Source of the DNA: JAVBKB01 sp031554275
GTDB lineage: Bacteria > Bacillota > Bacilli > JARBTR01
Assembly (NCBI GenBank): GCA_031554275.1
Contig: JAVBKB010000036.1
Coordinates: 1 to 13,776, forward strand
Direction of reading: 5' to 3'
DNA length: 13,776 nucleotides
In this document: positions 1 through 6,635 of the stretch, in pieces
How positions within the stretch are numbered: the first letter of the stretch is position 1
Layout of the letters: the number at the start of each line of letters is the position of its first letter
Position numbers and translations under genes: made by a program
The notes under the pieces: model-generated
The model's input: the letters and a program-made list of their open reading frames with translations, nothing else
The model's database searches: none
What the model was told of the DNA's origin: nothing

Positions 1-51
1 GTAATCCTAAGGAAAGCAGCATTGTTTGATTGGATCAAAGAAATCTGTTAA
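1..51 (+). CDS. 3' end of an upstream gene, possibly cotJB (partial)
   Basis: Frame 1 is open from the window edge to a TAA at 49-51 and would encode about 16 residues ending in FDWIKEIC. The stop lies 23 bases before the cotJC start, with the cotJC ribosome binding site between them, which is where cotJB ends in the cotJABC operon. The residues do not show the Trp/Pro-rich end I associate with CotJB, so the identity rests on position alone. The other two frames also stop early (TAA at 2-4, TGA at 27-29), so this may not be coding. Confidence 0.25.
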   Translation, partial: VILRKAALFDWIKEIC

Positions 52-60
52 GTAACTGGA

Positions 61-67
61 AAGGTGG
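61..67 (+). promoter_or_regulatory. Ribosome binding site that fixes the cotJC start
   Basis: AAGGTGG lies 7 bases before a GTG at 75. It picks this GTG over the in-frame ATG at 30, giving a protein that begins MWVYEKKLQYP, the usual CotJC start. Confidence 0.75.
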
Positions 68-74
68 TCTATCT

Positions 75-310
75 GTGTGGGTGTATGAAAAGAAACTTCA
101 GTACCCTGTAAGAGTCAGTACATGCAATCCTAGATTAGCAAAGTATCTGGTTGAACAATATGGAGGGGCAGATGGGGAACTCGCTGCGGCTTTGCGATAC
201 ATGAACCAACGATACACTATCCCTGATAAGGTAGTTGGGCTTCTAACGGATGTAGCCACCGAAGAATTTTCACATCTTGAAATGATTGCGACAATGATTT
301 ATAAATTGAC
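75..310 (+). CDS. cotJC: cotJC segment 1: N-terminal part of the spore coat manganese-catalase-like protein, interrupted
   Basis: Residues 1-79 closely match my memory of CotJC, a ferritin-like manganese-catalase relative made in the mother cell and placed in the spore coat. Seen: GADGE (E35) and TEEFSHLE (E64, H67), the expected first three manganese ligands, since in the family one Glu is followed by an ExxH motif. The match stops after IYKLT. The open frame then runs on as unrelated sequence to a TAA at 414-416, so the gene as it stands would give a 113-residue chimera lacking the last two metal ligands. The continuation (KDATPAQMRDAG...) is found in the same phase at 8782, across a 13-bp repeat. 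The normal protein is about 189 residues in B. subtilis (from memory). The promoter is probably upstream of cotJA, outside the window. Confidence 0.92.
298..310 (+). repeat. Attachment core, left copy (element A)
   Basis: TTTATAAATTGAC, an exact 13-bp direct repeat of 8771-8783. It sits exactly where CotJC similarity ends. The bases just outside differ (A before it here, G there; T after it here, C there). The likely crossover dinucleotide is AA at 303-304, the centre of the palindrome formed by the element-side flanks. Confidence 0.85.
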
Positions 311-381
311 TGCGTGTAAAATGCCACCAACTGTTACTCAATATTCTTATAGCTTACCCAAAGTAGAGTTCAAAGAAAAGC

Positions 382-543
382 TCAAAACAGCATTAACTTT
401 GATAATTTTTTTCTAAACAATCTGTTTTGCATGCATAGGCTTACGATCTCTATTTTCATGGAGTGCACTATAAATTCCGCTTTCTCTCGCTTTCTTTTTT
501 GCTCATGAATGTCTTCATCTCCTTCATTTTTGGATAGTGACAT
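382..543 (-). CDS. Possible small basic protein at the left end of element A
   Basis: An ATG at 543 opens a 53-residue frame, MSLSKNEGDEDIHEQKRKRE..., ending at 382. It is very rich in Lys/Arg with a charged N-terminal half. No good ribosome binding site precedes the ATG, and the 3' half overlaps the chimeric tail of the cotJC frame on the other strand. I do not recognise it. Size, charge and place next to an attachment site make it one of two weak candidates for an excision helper; it may equally be a chance frame. Confidence 0.22.
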   Translation of the reverse strand: MSLSKNEGDEDIHEQKRKREKAEFIVHSMKIEIVSLCMQNRLFRKKLSKLMLF

Positions 544-578
544 TATCACTGATTAACCACAAAAATTTTTGATAAAGA

Positions 579-607
579 TTGACAATATATTTAAATAAAG
601 TTACACT
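579..607 (+). promoter_or_regulatory. Likely sigma-A promoter for the peptidase-lipoprotein pair
   Basis: TTGACA at 579-584, a 17-base spacer, then TACACT at 602-607. The -35 is perfect and the -10 matches TATAAT at four of six positions. It lies about 80 bases before the peptidase start at 687 in an AT-rich gap. Confidence 0.6.
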
Positions 608-686
608 ATTACTTCTCAGATATTTATAATTTATGTGTTTAATAGATTGCAAATATCTAAAAAATAACATCAAATGGGTTTTCGTT

Positions 687-1718
687 ATGAAAAAAGGGAT
701 TTTTAAGTTACTATCTTTCCTTATTGTTTTAGTTGTTGTAATGGCTTCTTTTGGAGGAATAGGAACAAGTGTAAGAGCCAAAGAAAAAAAGAGTACATAT
801 GTGGACTTGATTGATCCAAAAATTGAAATGCAGATGAAAAAAGATCTAGAGTCGCAAGCAGAAAACGCGGATAAAAACAAAACACTGATAAAAACAAAGG
901 AAAAAGATGGTGTTGATGATTTTAAGGGAGCTGTTATTGCAAAAAAATATGTGGACTACAATAAAAAGCTTGCAGACGCGAAAGATAAAGAAGCAGAGGA
1001 ATTTGCTGCACAGAATAGAAAAAACCCTAAATTAAGAGCAGCAGCAACTGCAGATTATGAATATGCTTTAAACTATTGTCAATTAGCTGATCAAATTTAT
1101 AAACATTGGTGTGCACCAGCGACTGTTGCTCAAACATTGTCATTTCATGCTTACAAAGGAACTGGTCAGGCATGGACTTACAATGATGTTCAAACCGCTC
1201 AGGCATGGACTTACAATGATGTTCAAACCGCTCAAAAAGTTATAGCTAAAGAAATGGGTTACACTTCAAAAAAAGGTTCTGCAAGTTCTTTTGATGTAAA
1301 AGATAGACTTAATACTAGAGCGAAAGGGTATAAATTTTCCAGTACCCCGTATATCACTGCGACATTGAGAGAATTTGGAACAGGTGCAGCAGATAAAGTC
1401 CGTTCTCGTTTAGATTATGTTATTAGTAAACGATCAAACGCACCGACTTTATTGGTGCATCAGCTCTATTTAAGTCAATATTATGGATCTACTTCACCAA
1501 CTGCTGGTCATTTTATTACAGTGACCAATGTGGGACATTGGGGGGGACAGTATCTAGCAGTGGTGTATGACGTCAATCAGTTTAATAAAATGGTAAAAGA
1601 CGGTGAGGGCCGTCGTATCTGGTGGGAACCTATTGGCACAGGGACTGGTCAAAACAATACATTAACGAAAGCACTATATACTAAAGATAGCCCACGGAAC
1701 CCTTGTTTTGTCTATTAA
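687..1718 (+). CDS. Secreted C39-like cysteine peptidase
   Basis: 343 residues from the ATG at 687. This start is preferred over one at 633 because it begins a clean signal peptide: MKKGIFK, a hydrophobic stretch (LLSFLIVLVVVMASF), and a probable cleavage after VRA. A charged Lys/Glu-rich linker (about residues 30-115) follows, possibly a propeptide or spacer. The catalytic domain follows, with Cys142 in HWCAPATVAQ (usual form WCGPA), His275 in AGHFITV and Asp295 in YDVN, an order that fits the papain-like C39 fold (Peptidase_C39_2 type). Gln133 may form the oxyanion hole. The substrate is unknown; such proteins act outside the membrane on peptides or wall material. Residues 161-182 are an exact 11-residue tandem duplication soon after the catalytic Cys. 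The lipoprotein gene starts 25 bases downstream, so the two probably share a transcript. Confidence 0.75.
   Translation: MKKGIFKLLSFLIVLVVVMASFGGIGTSVRAKEKKSTYVDLIDPKIEMQMKKDLESQAENADKNKTLIKTKEKDGVDDFKGAVIAKKYVDYNKKLADAKDKEAEEFAAQNRKNPKLRAAATADYEYALNYCQLADQIYKHWCAPATVAQTLSFHAYKGTGQAWTYNDVQTAQAWTYNDVQTAQKVIAKEMGYTSKKGSASSFDVKDRLNTRAKGYKFSSTPYITATLREFGTGAADKVRSRLDYVISKRSNAPTLLVHQLYLSQYYGSTSPTAGHFITVTNVGHWGGQYLAVVYDVNQFNKMVKDGEGRRIWWEPIGTGTGQNNTLTKALYTKDSPRNPCFVY
1167..1232 (+). repeat. 33-bp exact tandem duplication inside the peptidase gene
   Basis: Two identical copies, 1167-1199 and 1200-1232, each encoding QAWTYNDVQTA. The frame is kept. Perfect identity suggests a recent slippage or an assembly artefact. 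Confidence 0.95.
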
Positions 1719-1743
1719 ATTTGTAAAACCATGGAGGATAATT

Positions 1744-2910
1744 TTGCGAACAAGAAAAAATAACCTATTGATTTGTATTTTAATAATACTAACCACTAAT
1801 CTTTTTGGCTGCCATCATTCGACTAATGAACTTTCTATTGAAAAAAAAATCCTAGATGATCACGTAGAGTATTCTATACCAGGAGTAGATGTACTTTCAT
1901 CAGTTTTCAATTCTGAGGGTGCTTTCTTCTTAACGAAGGCAGGTAAAACAGGAGAATACAATACCATTTCTTACATGAAAAATGGTGAAGAAGTTCTAAA
2001 AAATATTTATCAAGCGAGCAAAAAAGATGTATACATTGGTCAGTTAATTGGAAATGAGAAATATATTTCTTGGCGTGAGTATAGCGATGAAAGAGATTAT
2101 GAGTGCTTAATGGTATACAGCTTAAAAGAAAACGAAATAATAAGGAAAATAAATATTACAGATGAGAAAAGAATTTTAGGTCCACAACTTGATGGTGATC
2201 GGATCATATGGATGGCTCGTGATAGTACAAAAATGTTTCGATATAAAGGGCCAGTTGTTATGGGAGACCCACAGGTATTTGTGATGGATGGTTCTGGAGA
2301 AGCAGATATAGTAGAATATGATATCTTGACTGACAAAGAAAAAGTTGTTGATCATCTCAAATTTGTAAATCCTGATAATGCACTTATTGCTCAATCAACA
2401 AATAAGATATGGTACATTGACAATAATAAATTTGGTGAAAACGCAAGTGTTAAGAGTTACGATAAAAGAAGTGGTAAAGTATCAGAATTTCCAATGCAAT
2501 TTCAATTGTTAGGTCATATCAAACCAATTAATGATCATATGGTTTGCTTTTACCATGGAACAACAGATGGAACTCTCCCACAAAAAGTATCCTTGTTTGA
2601 TGTGGATACACAAGAAACAAAAGTGCTAACTAACTCAGCAAGTGATTTCAAAGCAAAATATGATGGTACAGGTGGTTTGTATTTTCGTGATGTATTTTAT
2701 AACATCAAATCTATGTCTGAAATCTATCAGAATAAAGCCTTAGCAGCAAGACATACAGATAATGGGTTAATGTTTTCCGCTGGGTATGGAGAGGATCGAT
2801 TCTATTTCTTAAATCAAGAATTCGACGAAGAAAATAATATGACTTCTAAGATCATTGATTATGGAGTTAAAAAAGATGAGTGGTTTACTGAGAAAGTAAC
2901 TTTACCTTAA
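1744..2910 (+). CDS. Lipoprotein with probable beta-propeller fold
   Basis: The start is taken as TTG 1744, placed 6 bases after GGAGG at 1733-1737; the longer frame from 1708 overlaps the previous gene and has no such site. The 388-residue product begins with RTRKNN, a hydrophobic helix and a lipobox LFGC with Cys23 as the lipidated residue, so it should sit on the outer face of the membrane. The mature part has repeated blocks of the type 'ISWREYSDERDY...LMVYSLKENEI' and 'DGDRIIWMARDS', which look like blades of a TolB/WD40-like propeller, but I cannot assign a family. It follows the C39-like peptidase on the same strand, so partner, inhibitor or anchoring roles toward that enzyme are possible. 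No function is claimed. Confidence 0.8.
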   Translation: MRTRKNNLLICILIILTTNLFGCHHSTNELSIEKKILDDHVEYSIPGVDVLSSVFNSEGAFFLTKAGKTGEYNTISYMKNGEEVLKNIYQASKKDVYIGQLIGNEKYISWREYSDERDYECLMVYSLKENEIIRKINITDEKRILGPQLDGDRIIWMARDSTKMFRYKGPVVMGDPQVFVMDGSGEADIVEYDILTDKEKVVDHLKFVNPDNALIAQSTNKIWYIDNNKFGENASVKSYDKRSGKVSEFPMQFQLLGHIKPINDHMVCFYHGTTDGTLPQKVSLFDVDTQETKVLTNSASDFKAKYDGTGGLYFRDVFYNIKSMSEIYQNKALAARHTDNGLMFSAGYGEDRFYFLNQEFDEENNMTSKIIDYGVKKDEWFTEKVTLP

Positions 2911-2950
2911 CGACTTATATAAGTGTCCATTTCACAGACATAATGTAACC

Positions 2951-2981
2951 GTGCCTTTTCTGAAAATGCACAGTTATTTTT
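2951..2981 (+). terminator. Probable Rho-independent terminator of the peptidase-lipoprotein operon
   Basis: GTGCCTTTTC and GAAAATGCAC form arms with one mismatch around a very short loop (2951-2971), followed by AGTTATTTTT. It begins 40 bases after the lipoprotein stop. Confidence 0.55.
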
Positions 2982-3232
2982 GGAAATTATATTTGTTCAT
3001 TGTTTAATATTTGCTCGATTAATTGGATTGATTTTCAGGCTATGAATTATCTCAATCGCTCATATTTTAGATTACATGTATATCGTTTAGACTTGATCGG
3101 TAATCGGTTCCTTATTTTAAACATTGTTACGTAGTTTGGAAAGATTTACGCATGAAACATGTGACAAGTGTACGAAACATTTTACTAATATGAACAAGTT
3201 CAAGAAATTTGAAAGATGCAAGGATGTCCTGT
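2982..3232. other. Intergenic stretch between convergent genes
   Basis: With the terminator just before it, the gene-free stretch between the lipoprotein and the wall protein is 322 bases. Short frames such as a 30-codon one from an ATG at 3042 have no ribosome binding site and resemble nothing I know. No terminator of the leftward wall-protein gene stands out. Confidence 0.4.
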
Positions 3233-4897
3233 TCAAATTATATCCTTATGTTTTCTTAGTATAATTAGTAAACAAAAACTCGCAATCAAAACGGTCATCC
3301 CTACAGCATGATTTGAATTATCTCCGGTTTGAACGGGAAAAGTGTTTTTTTCAATAGGTGGGTTATTCAGCATAATAGTAACCTCATTGCTGTTTGTATA
3401 GCTGACATTTAAGCCTTTGCTGCCGTTTCCAGAATTAGTTTTGGAAGCGGTAATGACAGTATCCCCTGCAGGCAACCAAATATAAGCCTTGCCGTTGCTA
3501 TCGGAATTTGTATCAAAATCAATGTCATTCATACCTGTAAGCGCACTGTAATTGCCTACCGTTATGGTTGCGCCACTTACTGGGTTGCCGTTTCTGTCAA
3601 CTGTTGTTACGTCAACAAGGTAAATGGAGTTATTCCTGTTAGTAGGATTGTCCACCATGTCAGGCCGTGCAAACACTGACCCTCCTGTAATGGTCGTTGT
3701 TCCTGGAGTACTGCCACCTATATCCTTAGCACTGTCGCTTTTGACTGTTACCGTACCACCTGAAATGAATACGTTACTGCCTACAGTACTAGTACTTTTG
3801 TAGCCATCACCAATGCCAGCACCTTTGTCACTGTTAACAGTGACAGTGGCGTCGTCAGAAATGCTTACATTGCCGCTACCACCTCCGTTGCTGCCAGATC
3901 TACTGTAACCACCACCACCAATCCCAGCACCAACACCCGTGTTGAAAATAGTGACGGTTGCAGCACCAGAAATGTGGATATCACCGCCATTACCTGCGGA
4001 AGATATACTTCTTCCTCCTCCACCGCCAATGCCAGCGCCTGAAAAAGGGACTTTGACGATGACCCGCGCAGTGTCAGAAATATTTATATTGCCACCATCA
4101 CCTCCAATAGCGAAATAGCCTCCACCGCCACCAATGCCAGCACCCGTCATACCAATACTAGAGATAGAAAAGAGGGTAGCATTGATAACTGCGGAATCAG
4201 AAATGCTAATGTTTCCACCCGTACCACCAGTTGACCCACTTCCACCGCCAATGCCCGCACCTGAACGAGTAATCGTTGTGACAACAGCTGCGCCAGAAAT
4301 ACTGATATTTCCTCCGCTGCCACCTGTAGTCCCAGATCGGTTATTGCTGCTGCCACCACCGATACCAGCACCGATCCAGCTGTCAGCTGTTACGTCTGCA
4401 TTGCCAGAAATGCGAACTTCACCGCCAGCTTCACCCGTGTAACCGTCACTACCGATGCCAGCACCATATCCGCCACTGATAGCATTAAGTTTACCGCCAC
4501 CTTCAATCGTTATCATTGCATCAGTGGGTACCCCCAATCCTGCGCGATCTGCGCTTTGTAGCGTGTTAGTTGTATTATCCGCGAGCTTTAGTACAACACT
4601 AGCGTTGCCCTCCAGTGCAAAGGCACAGGTATTAGTGCTTGCATCAATATAAACTCCACTGAGCGTGATGTCAGCAGTAACACCTGTAGGTACAGTTATA
4701 ACGTTTTCGCCCTCCATAAGAGTTCCCGCCCATGTACCTGTAACAACGTAGTGTTTACCATTTTCGACAATCAATTTTCCATTTGAAGATAAATCCCAAA
4801 AAACCGGGCTGGTACCCGCATATGCCAAAACTGGCTTGAGAAAAAATGCTCCCATCACAAGTACAATAACAACAAAGTTGCGCTTTGATACTCTCAT
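3233..4897 (-). CDS. Glycine-rich repeat surface protein with LPxTG-like sorting signal
   Basis: 554 residues from the ATG at 4897, which has AGGGA 8 bases upstream; the longer GTG frame at 4924 has no ribosome binding site. Signal peptide: MRVSKRNF, a hydrophobic run, then a probable cut after VLAYA. Residues about 150-390 are seven or eight repeats of roughly 25-40 residues built on GAGIGGG...GG(N/D)I.ISG.A.V, which suggests a right-handed parallel beta-helix with glycine turns. A beta-sandwich-like region (DVTTVDRNGNPVSGATITV) follows at about 435-510. The C-terminus has FPVQTG at 520-525, a hydrophobic segment and RKHK, the layout of a sortase substrate with a non-canonical first residue. 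It is probably wall-linked and may bind carbohydrate or act in adhesion. No sortase gene is in the window, so a host sortase would be needed. Confidence 0.75.
   Translation of the reverse strand: MRVSKRNFVVIVLVMGAFFLKPVLAYAGTSPVFWDLSSNGKLIVENGKHYVVTGTWAGTLMEGENVITVPTGVTADITLSGVYIDASTNTCAFALEGNASVVLKLADNTTNTLQSADRAGLGVPTDAMITIEGGGKLNAISGGYGAGIGSDGYTGEAGGEVRISGNADVTADSWIGAGIGGGSSNNRSGTTGGSGGNISISGAAVVTTITRSGAGIGGGSGSTGGTGGNISISDSAVINATLFSISSIGMTGAGIGGGGGYFAIGGDGGNINISDTARVIVKVPFSGAGIGGGGGRSISSAGNGGDIHISGAATVTIFNTGVGAGIGGGGYSRSGSNGGGSGNVSISDDATVTVNSDKGAGIGDGYKSTSTVGSNVFISGGTVTVKSDSAKDIGGSTPGTTTITGGSVFARPDMVDNPTNRNNSIYLVDVTTVDRNGNPVSGATITVGNYSALTGMNDIDFDTNSDSNGKAYIWLPAGDTVITASKTNSGNGSKGLNVSYTNSNEVTIMLNNPPIEKNTFPVQTGDNSNHAVGMTVLIASFCLLIILRKHKDII
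3740..4490 (-). repeat. Imperfect coding repeats for GAGIGGG/ISG units
   Basis: Diverged repeats seen on the + strand as CC(A/G)CC(A/G)CCAATGCC(A/C)GC(A/G)CC blocks alternating with (C/T)CAGAAAT. They vary in length and sequence, so they look old rather than freshly expanded. Boundaries are approximate. Confidence 0.8.
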
Positions 4898-5068
4898 AAT
4901 CCACTTCCCTACCGGAATCCCCACAGAATCGTTGTTAAATTGCCTAATTTACTATAAGAGTATTTTTGGTAAAATTCTATGTAAATATGCAGTTCGCATG
5001 CTTCTCAAGACGATAAACCACGGACCCATTCTTTTTTCTTTGTAAAAGTACATTGCCATGCAGCACAA

Positions 5069-5105
5069 AAATCCCCGCAACATTTTTTCAAACGCACAGG
5101 GATTT
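5069..5105 (-). terminator. Weak, degenerate terminator-like hairpin
   Basis: AAATCCC (5069-5075) pairs with GGGATTT (5099-5105) around a 23-base loop. On the - strand the second arm runs into TTTTTG. It closes the leftward toxin-antitoxin region. It resembles the better hairpin at 6304-6342 and may be a decayed copy of the same unit. Confidence 0.4.
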
Positions 5106-5190
5106 CAAGTGGGTATTAAGTTTGGAGAATAGAATTATTCTCTTCAAATGAATTGCTTCACTGGTATATTACCGAAAAAGTGAGATTTGA

Positions 5191-5370
5191 CTAGTTTTTC
5201 AACATTGCAATTAAAAAGGTTTCTATCTCATTAAGAAATAGAAGTCTTGATCTTTTGTAGTCAGTTACTGAATTTTCAGTTTTATAGCAGTTGTAATGCT
5301 TTAGCCACTTGACAATATTAAGTGGAGTCAGCAAGCTTTGATCTCTGTAAGTCCTAAAGCTTCTATCCAT
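5191..5370 (-). CDS. Hypothetical small protein
   Basis: A 59-residue frame from the ATG at 5370 (MDRSFRTYRDQSLLTPLN...); the frame can extend to a TTG at 5406. It lies downstream of the broken toxin on the same strand. It is basic, with a hydrophobic C-terminal end (EIETFLIAMLKN). There is no strong ribosome binding site and no family I recognise. It could be a remnant or a chance frame. Confidence 0.25.
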   Translation of the reverse strand: MDRSFRTYRDQSLLTPLNIVKWLKHYNCYKTENSVTDYKRSRLLFLNEIETFLIAMLKN

Positions 5371-5419
5371 TTTCTTTCGCAGGAGAAAATATAAATTGTA
5401 ATTCAAGGCAGCTTGTTTT

Positions 5420-5745
5420 TTATTTCTCTTCTGAAATTTCGTTAAATAGGACTCTTATAAAATCTCTTTTTCCGTACAACACTCTATCAACATATATAGC
5501 GTCTTTGGTGCATCGATAAAATGCTAAATAGCTTCCACATACCAAAAATCGATAATCAGTTTCGAGATGGATAATTGAATATAAGACTTGCGCCAATTGC
5601 CGGGAACTCCTGAAGCTCCCGGATACGTTTTGTTATTTGAGAAATCGTGTTGATTGCCACATCTAGGTTGCCAAGTTCATCCGTAATATATGATTTGATG
5701 TCAAACAAGTCCTTTTGACTTCAGGCGAAATAAATAGTTATGCAT
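5420..5745 (-). pseudogene. RelE/ParE-family toxin, frameshifted
   Basis: Reading leftward, the ATG at 5745 overlaps the antitoxin end by 8 bases (ATGCATAA), the usual coupling of such pairs. Toxin-like pieces occur in different frames: LFISPEVKR; then LFDIKSYITDELGNLDVAIN and TKRIRELQEFPG; then LETDYRFLVCGSYLAFYRC and VDRVLYGKRDFIRVLF, ending at TAA 5420-5422. The order and motifs (helical hairpin, then the VLYGKRD strand with its basic residues) fit a RelE/ParE ribonuclease-fold toxin of about 100 residues. At least three small indels are needed, for example one base lost in each of two short homopolymer runs near the 5' end. The toxin should be inactive. Sequencing error is unlikely to explain so many shifts but cannot be excluded. 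Confidence 0.8.
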
Positions 5746-5992
5746 TGTCAATACCTAGAGAAGACTCAACTTCATCTAAAGAAAGCCATTCATTTTCTTT
5801 TCCAGCCTTTTGCCCTCTGGTAAGCTCAGTCAGCAATTTAATGGTAGCTTGCGTCTTTTCATAATCTGTAATGTCCAAAAGAACAAAGCGTCCTCTGCCG
5901 TTTTTCGTTAAGAAAACGGGCTCACCAACAGCTATATCTCGCAAAACCTCATTGTAATTGCGTAAATCGGAAACAGGCTTAATATTTGGCAT
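5738..5992 (-). CDS. Phd/YefM-family antitoxin
   Basis: 84 residues from the ATG at 5992, preceded by AAGGA at 9 bases; an upstream start at 6040 has no such site. MPNIKPVSDLRNYNEVLRDI is the typical N-terminal DNA-binding part of Phd/YefM antitoxins, followed by GEPVFLTKNGRGRFVLLDITDYEK, the signature strand-turn-strand. The acidic C-terminal tail (NEWLSLDEVESSLG) is the region that wraps the toxin. The antitoxin would normally bind the toxin and repress the shared promoter. Here the toxin frame is broken, so the intact antitoxin is now an orphan; it could still bind DNA or neutralise a related toxin made elsewhere. Confidence 0.88.
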   Translation of the reverse strand: MPNIKPVSDLRNYNEVLRDIAVGEPVFLTKNGRGRFVLLDITDYEKTQATIKLLTELTRGQKAGKENEWLSLDEVESSLGIDNA

Positions 5993-6062
5993 CCTAACAG
6001 TTCCTTTTGAATTTGCTGTTATTATTATGCTCAAATTCATCGTAAAATAATACAGCAGGCAA

Positions 6063-6236
6063 TCAGTTGCCCGAGATGTACTTGGATTTCAATAATCGTT
6101 TAATTAATGCAGGTAAATCCAGCTCTCCATAAACTCTGACTACACCAATACTCGGAAGTGCTTGCTGATTTGTTAACTTTCTATTTGCTAAGTATTGCTC
6201 TCGGAAATTTAGTTTTGCTGAGTTCAAGTACCTCAC
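6063..6236 (-). CDS. 57-residue basic protein of unknown function
   Basis: The frame runs from a GTG at 6236 to TGA at 6063-6065: VRYLNSAKLNFREQYLANRK, then LTNQQALPSIGVVRVYGELD and LPALIKRLLKSKYISGN. An AGGGGTGAGG stretch overlaps the GTG and lies just before a TTG at 6227, so the true start may be the TTG (54 residues). The composition is protein-like, with a hydrophobic strand-like centre and a basic helical end. I do not recognise the family. It lies upstream of the antitoxin on the same strand and beyond the terminator of the recombinase unit. Its size is close to the 58-residue SprB excision factor of SPbeta, but similarity to SprB is not claimed. Confidence 0.5.
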   Translation of the reverse strand: MRYLNSAKLNFREQYLANRKLTNQQALPSIGVVRVYGELDLPALIKRLLKSKYISGN

Positions 6237-6303
6237 CCCTGTTCCTATTTATGAGTTGAGTGCTTGTCCTATACCTATGATTTATTTTGAAACGCGAGCT
6301 AAA

Positions 6304-6342
6304 AAATCCCCACCAGCATTCTTGCGAATGTAGTAGGGATTT
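6304..6342 (-). terminator. Rho-independent terminator of the leftward recombinase unit
   Basis: Arms AAATCCCCACCAGCATTC (6304-6321) and GAATGTAGTAGGGATTT (6326-6342) pair with a few mismatches around a TTGC loop. On the - strand the hairpin is followed by TTTTTTAG. It lies downstream of the recombinase and of the broken gene after it. Confidence 0.75.
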
Positions 6343-6387
6343 AGCAGTTATAAATATTATTCCATATCTCGAAAAGCTGGCTGTTTT

Positions 6388-6624
6388 TAGAAAATATCGG
6401 CTAGATTTTTCAGAACAGTGTTTATGTCTACCTCTGGATTAAGTTTTTGAATCATCTCAGTTGTTACTGGTTCTCCGTTATAAATTCCCTCAAGCACATG
6501 AAAATCTAGGGCTGTTCCAGTTTGTTGGGATTTCCGATGGTGCAAAGTGCCATTCAGAATCACAAGAAGAATACCATGCGCAGAAAGTAACGAGATTTTT
6601 TTCTAATGCAGAGTCATTTAACAT
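6388..6624 (-). pseudogene. Broken gene of unknown function downstream of recombinase A
   Basis: Two protein-like frames abut on the - strand. The first, from an ATG at 6624, reads NDSALEKNLVTFCAWYSSCD, then SEWHFAPSEIPTNWNSPRF, and stops at 6490. The second picks up in another frame near 6505 and reads FHVLEGIYNGEPVTTEMIQK, then LNPEVDINTVLKNLADIF, ending at 6388. Together they look like one ~80-residue C-terminal region with a single frameshift. The 5' end meets the recombinase stop (6636), so the N-terminus may be missing. The family is not recognised. Confidence 0.5.
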
Positions 6625-6635
6625 GCATAACTTAT

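Noticed and set aside
3125..3266. Cys/His-containing frame (THETCDKCTKHFTNMNKF) that could be read as a zinc finger
   Set aside because: No start codon with a ribosome binding site, and it overlaps the end of the wall-protein gene on the other strand.
4134..4652. Proline-rich open frames on the + strand
   Set aside because: They are mirror images of the glycine-repeat protein on the - strand and have no ribosome binding sites.
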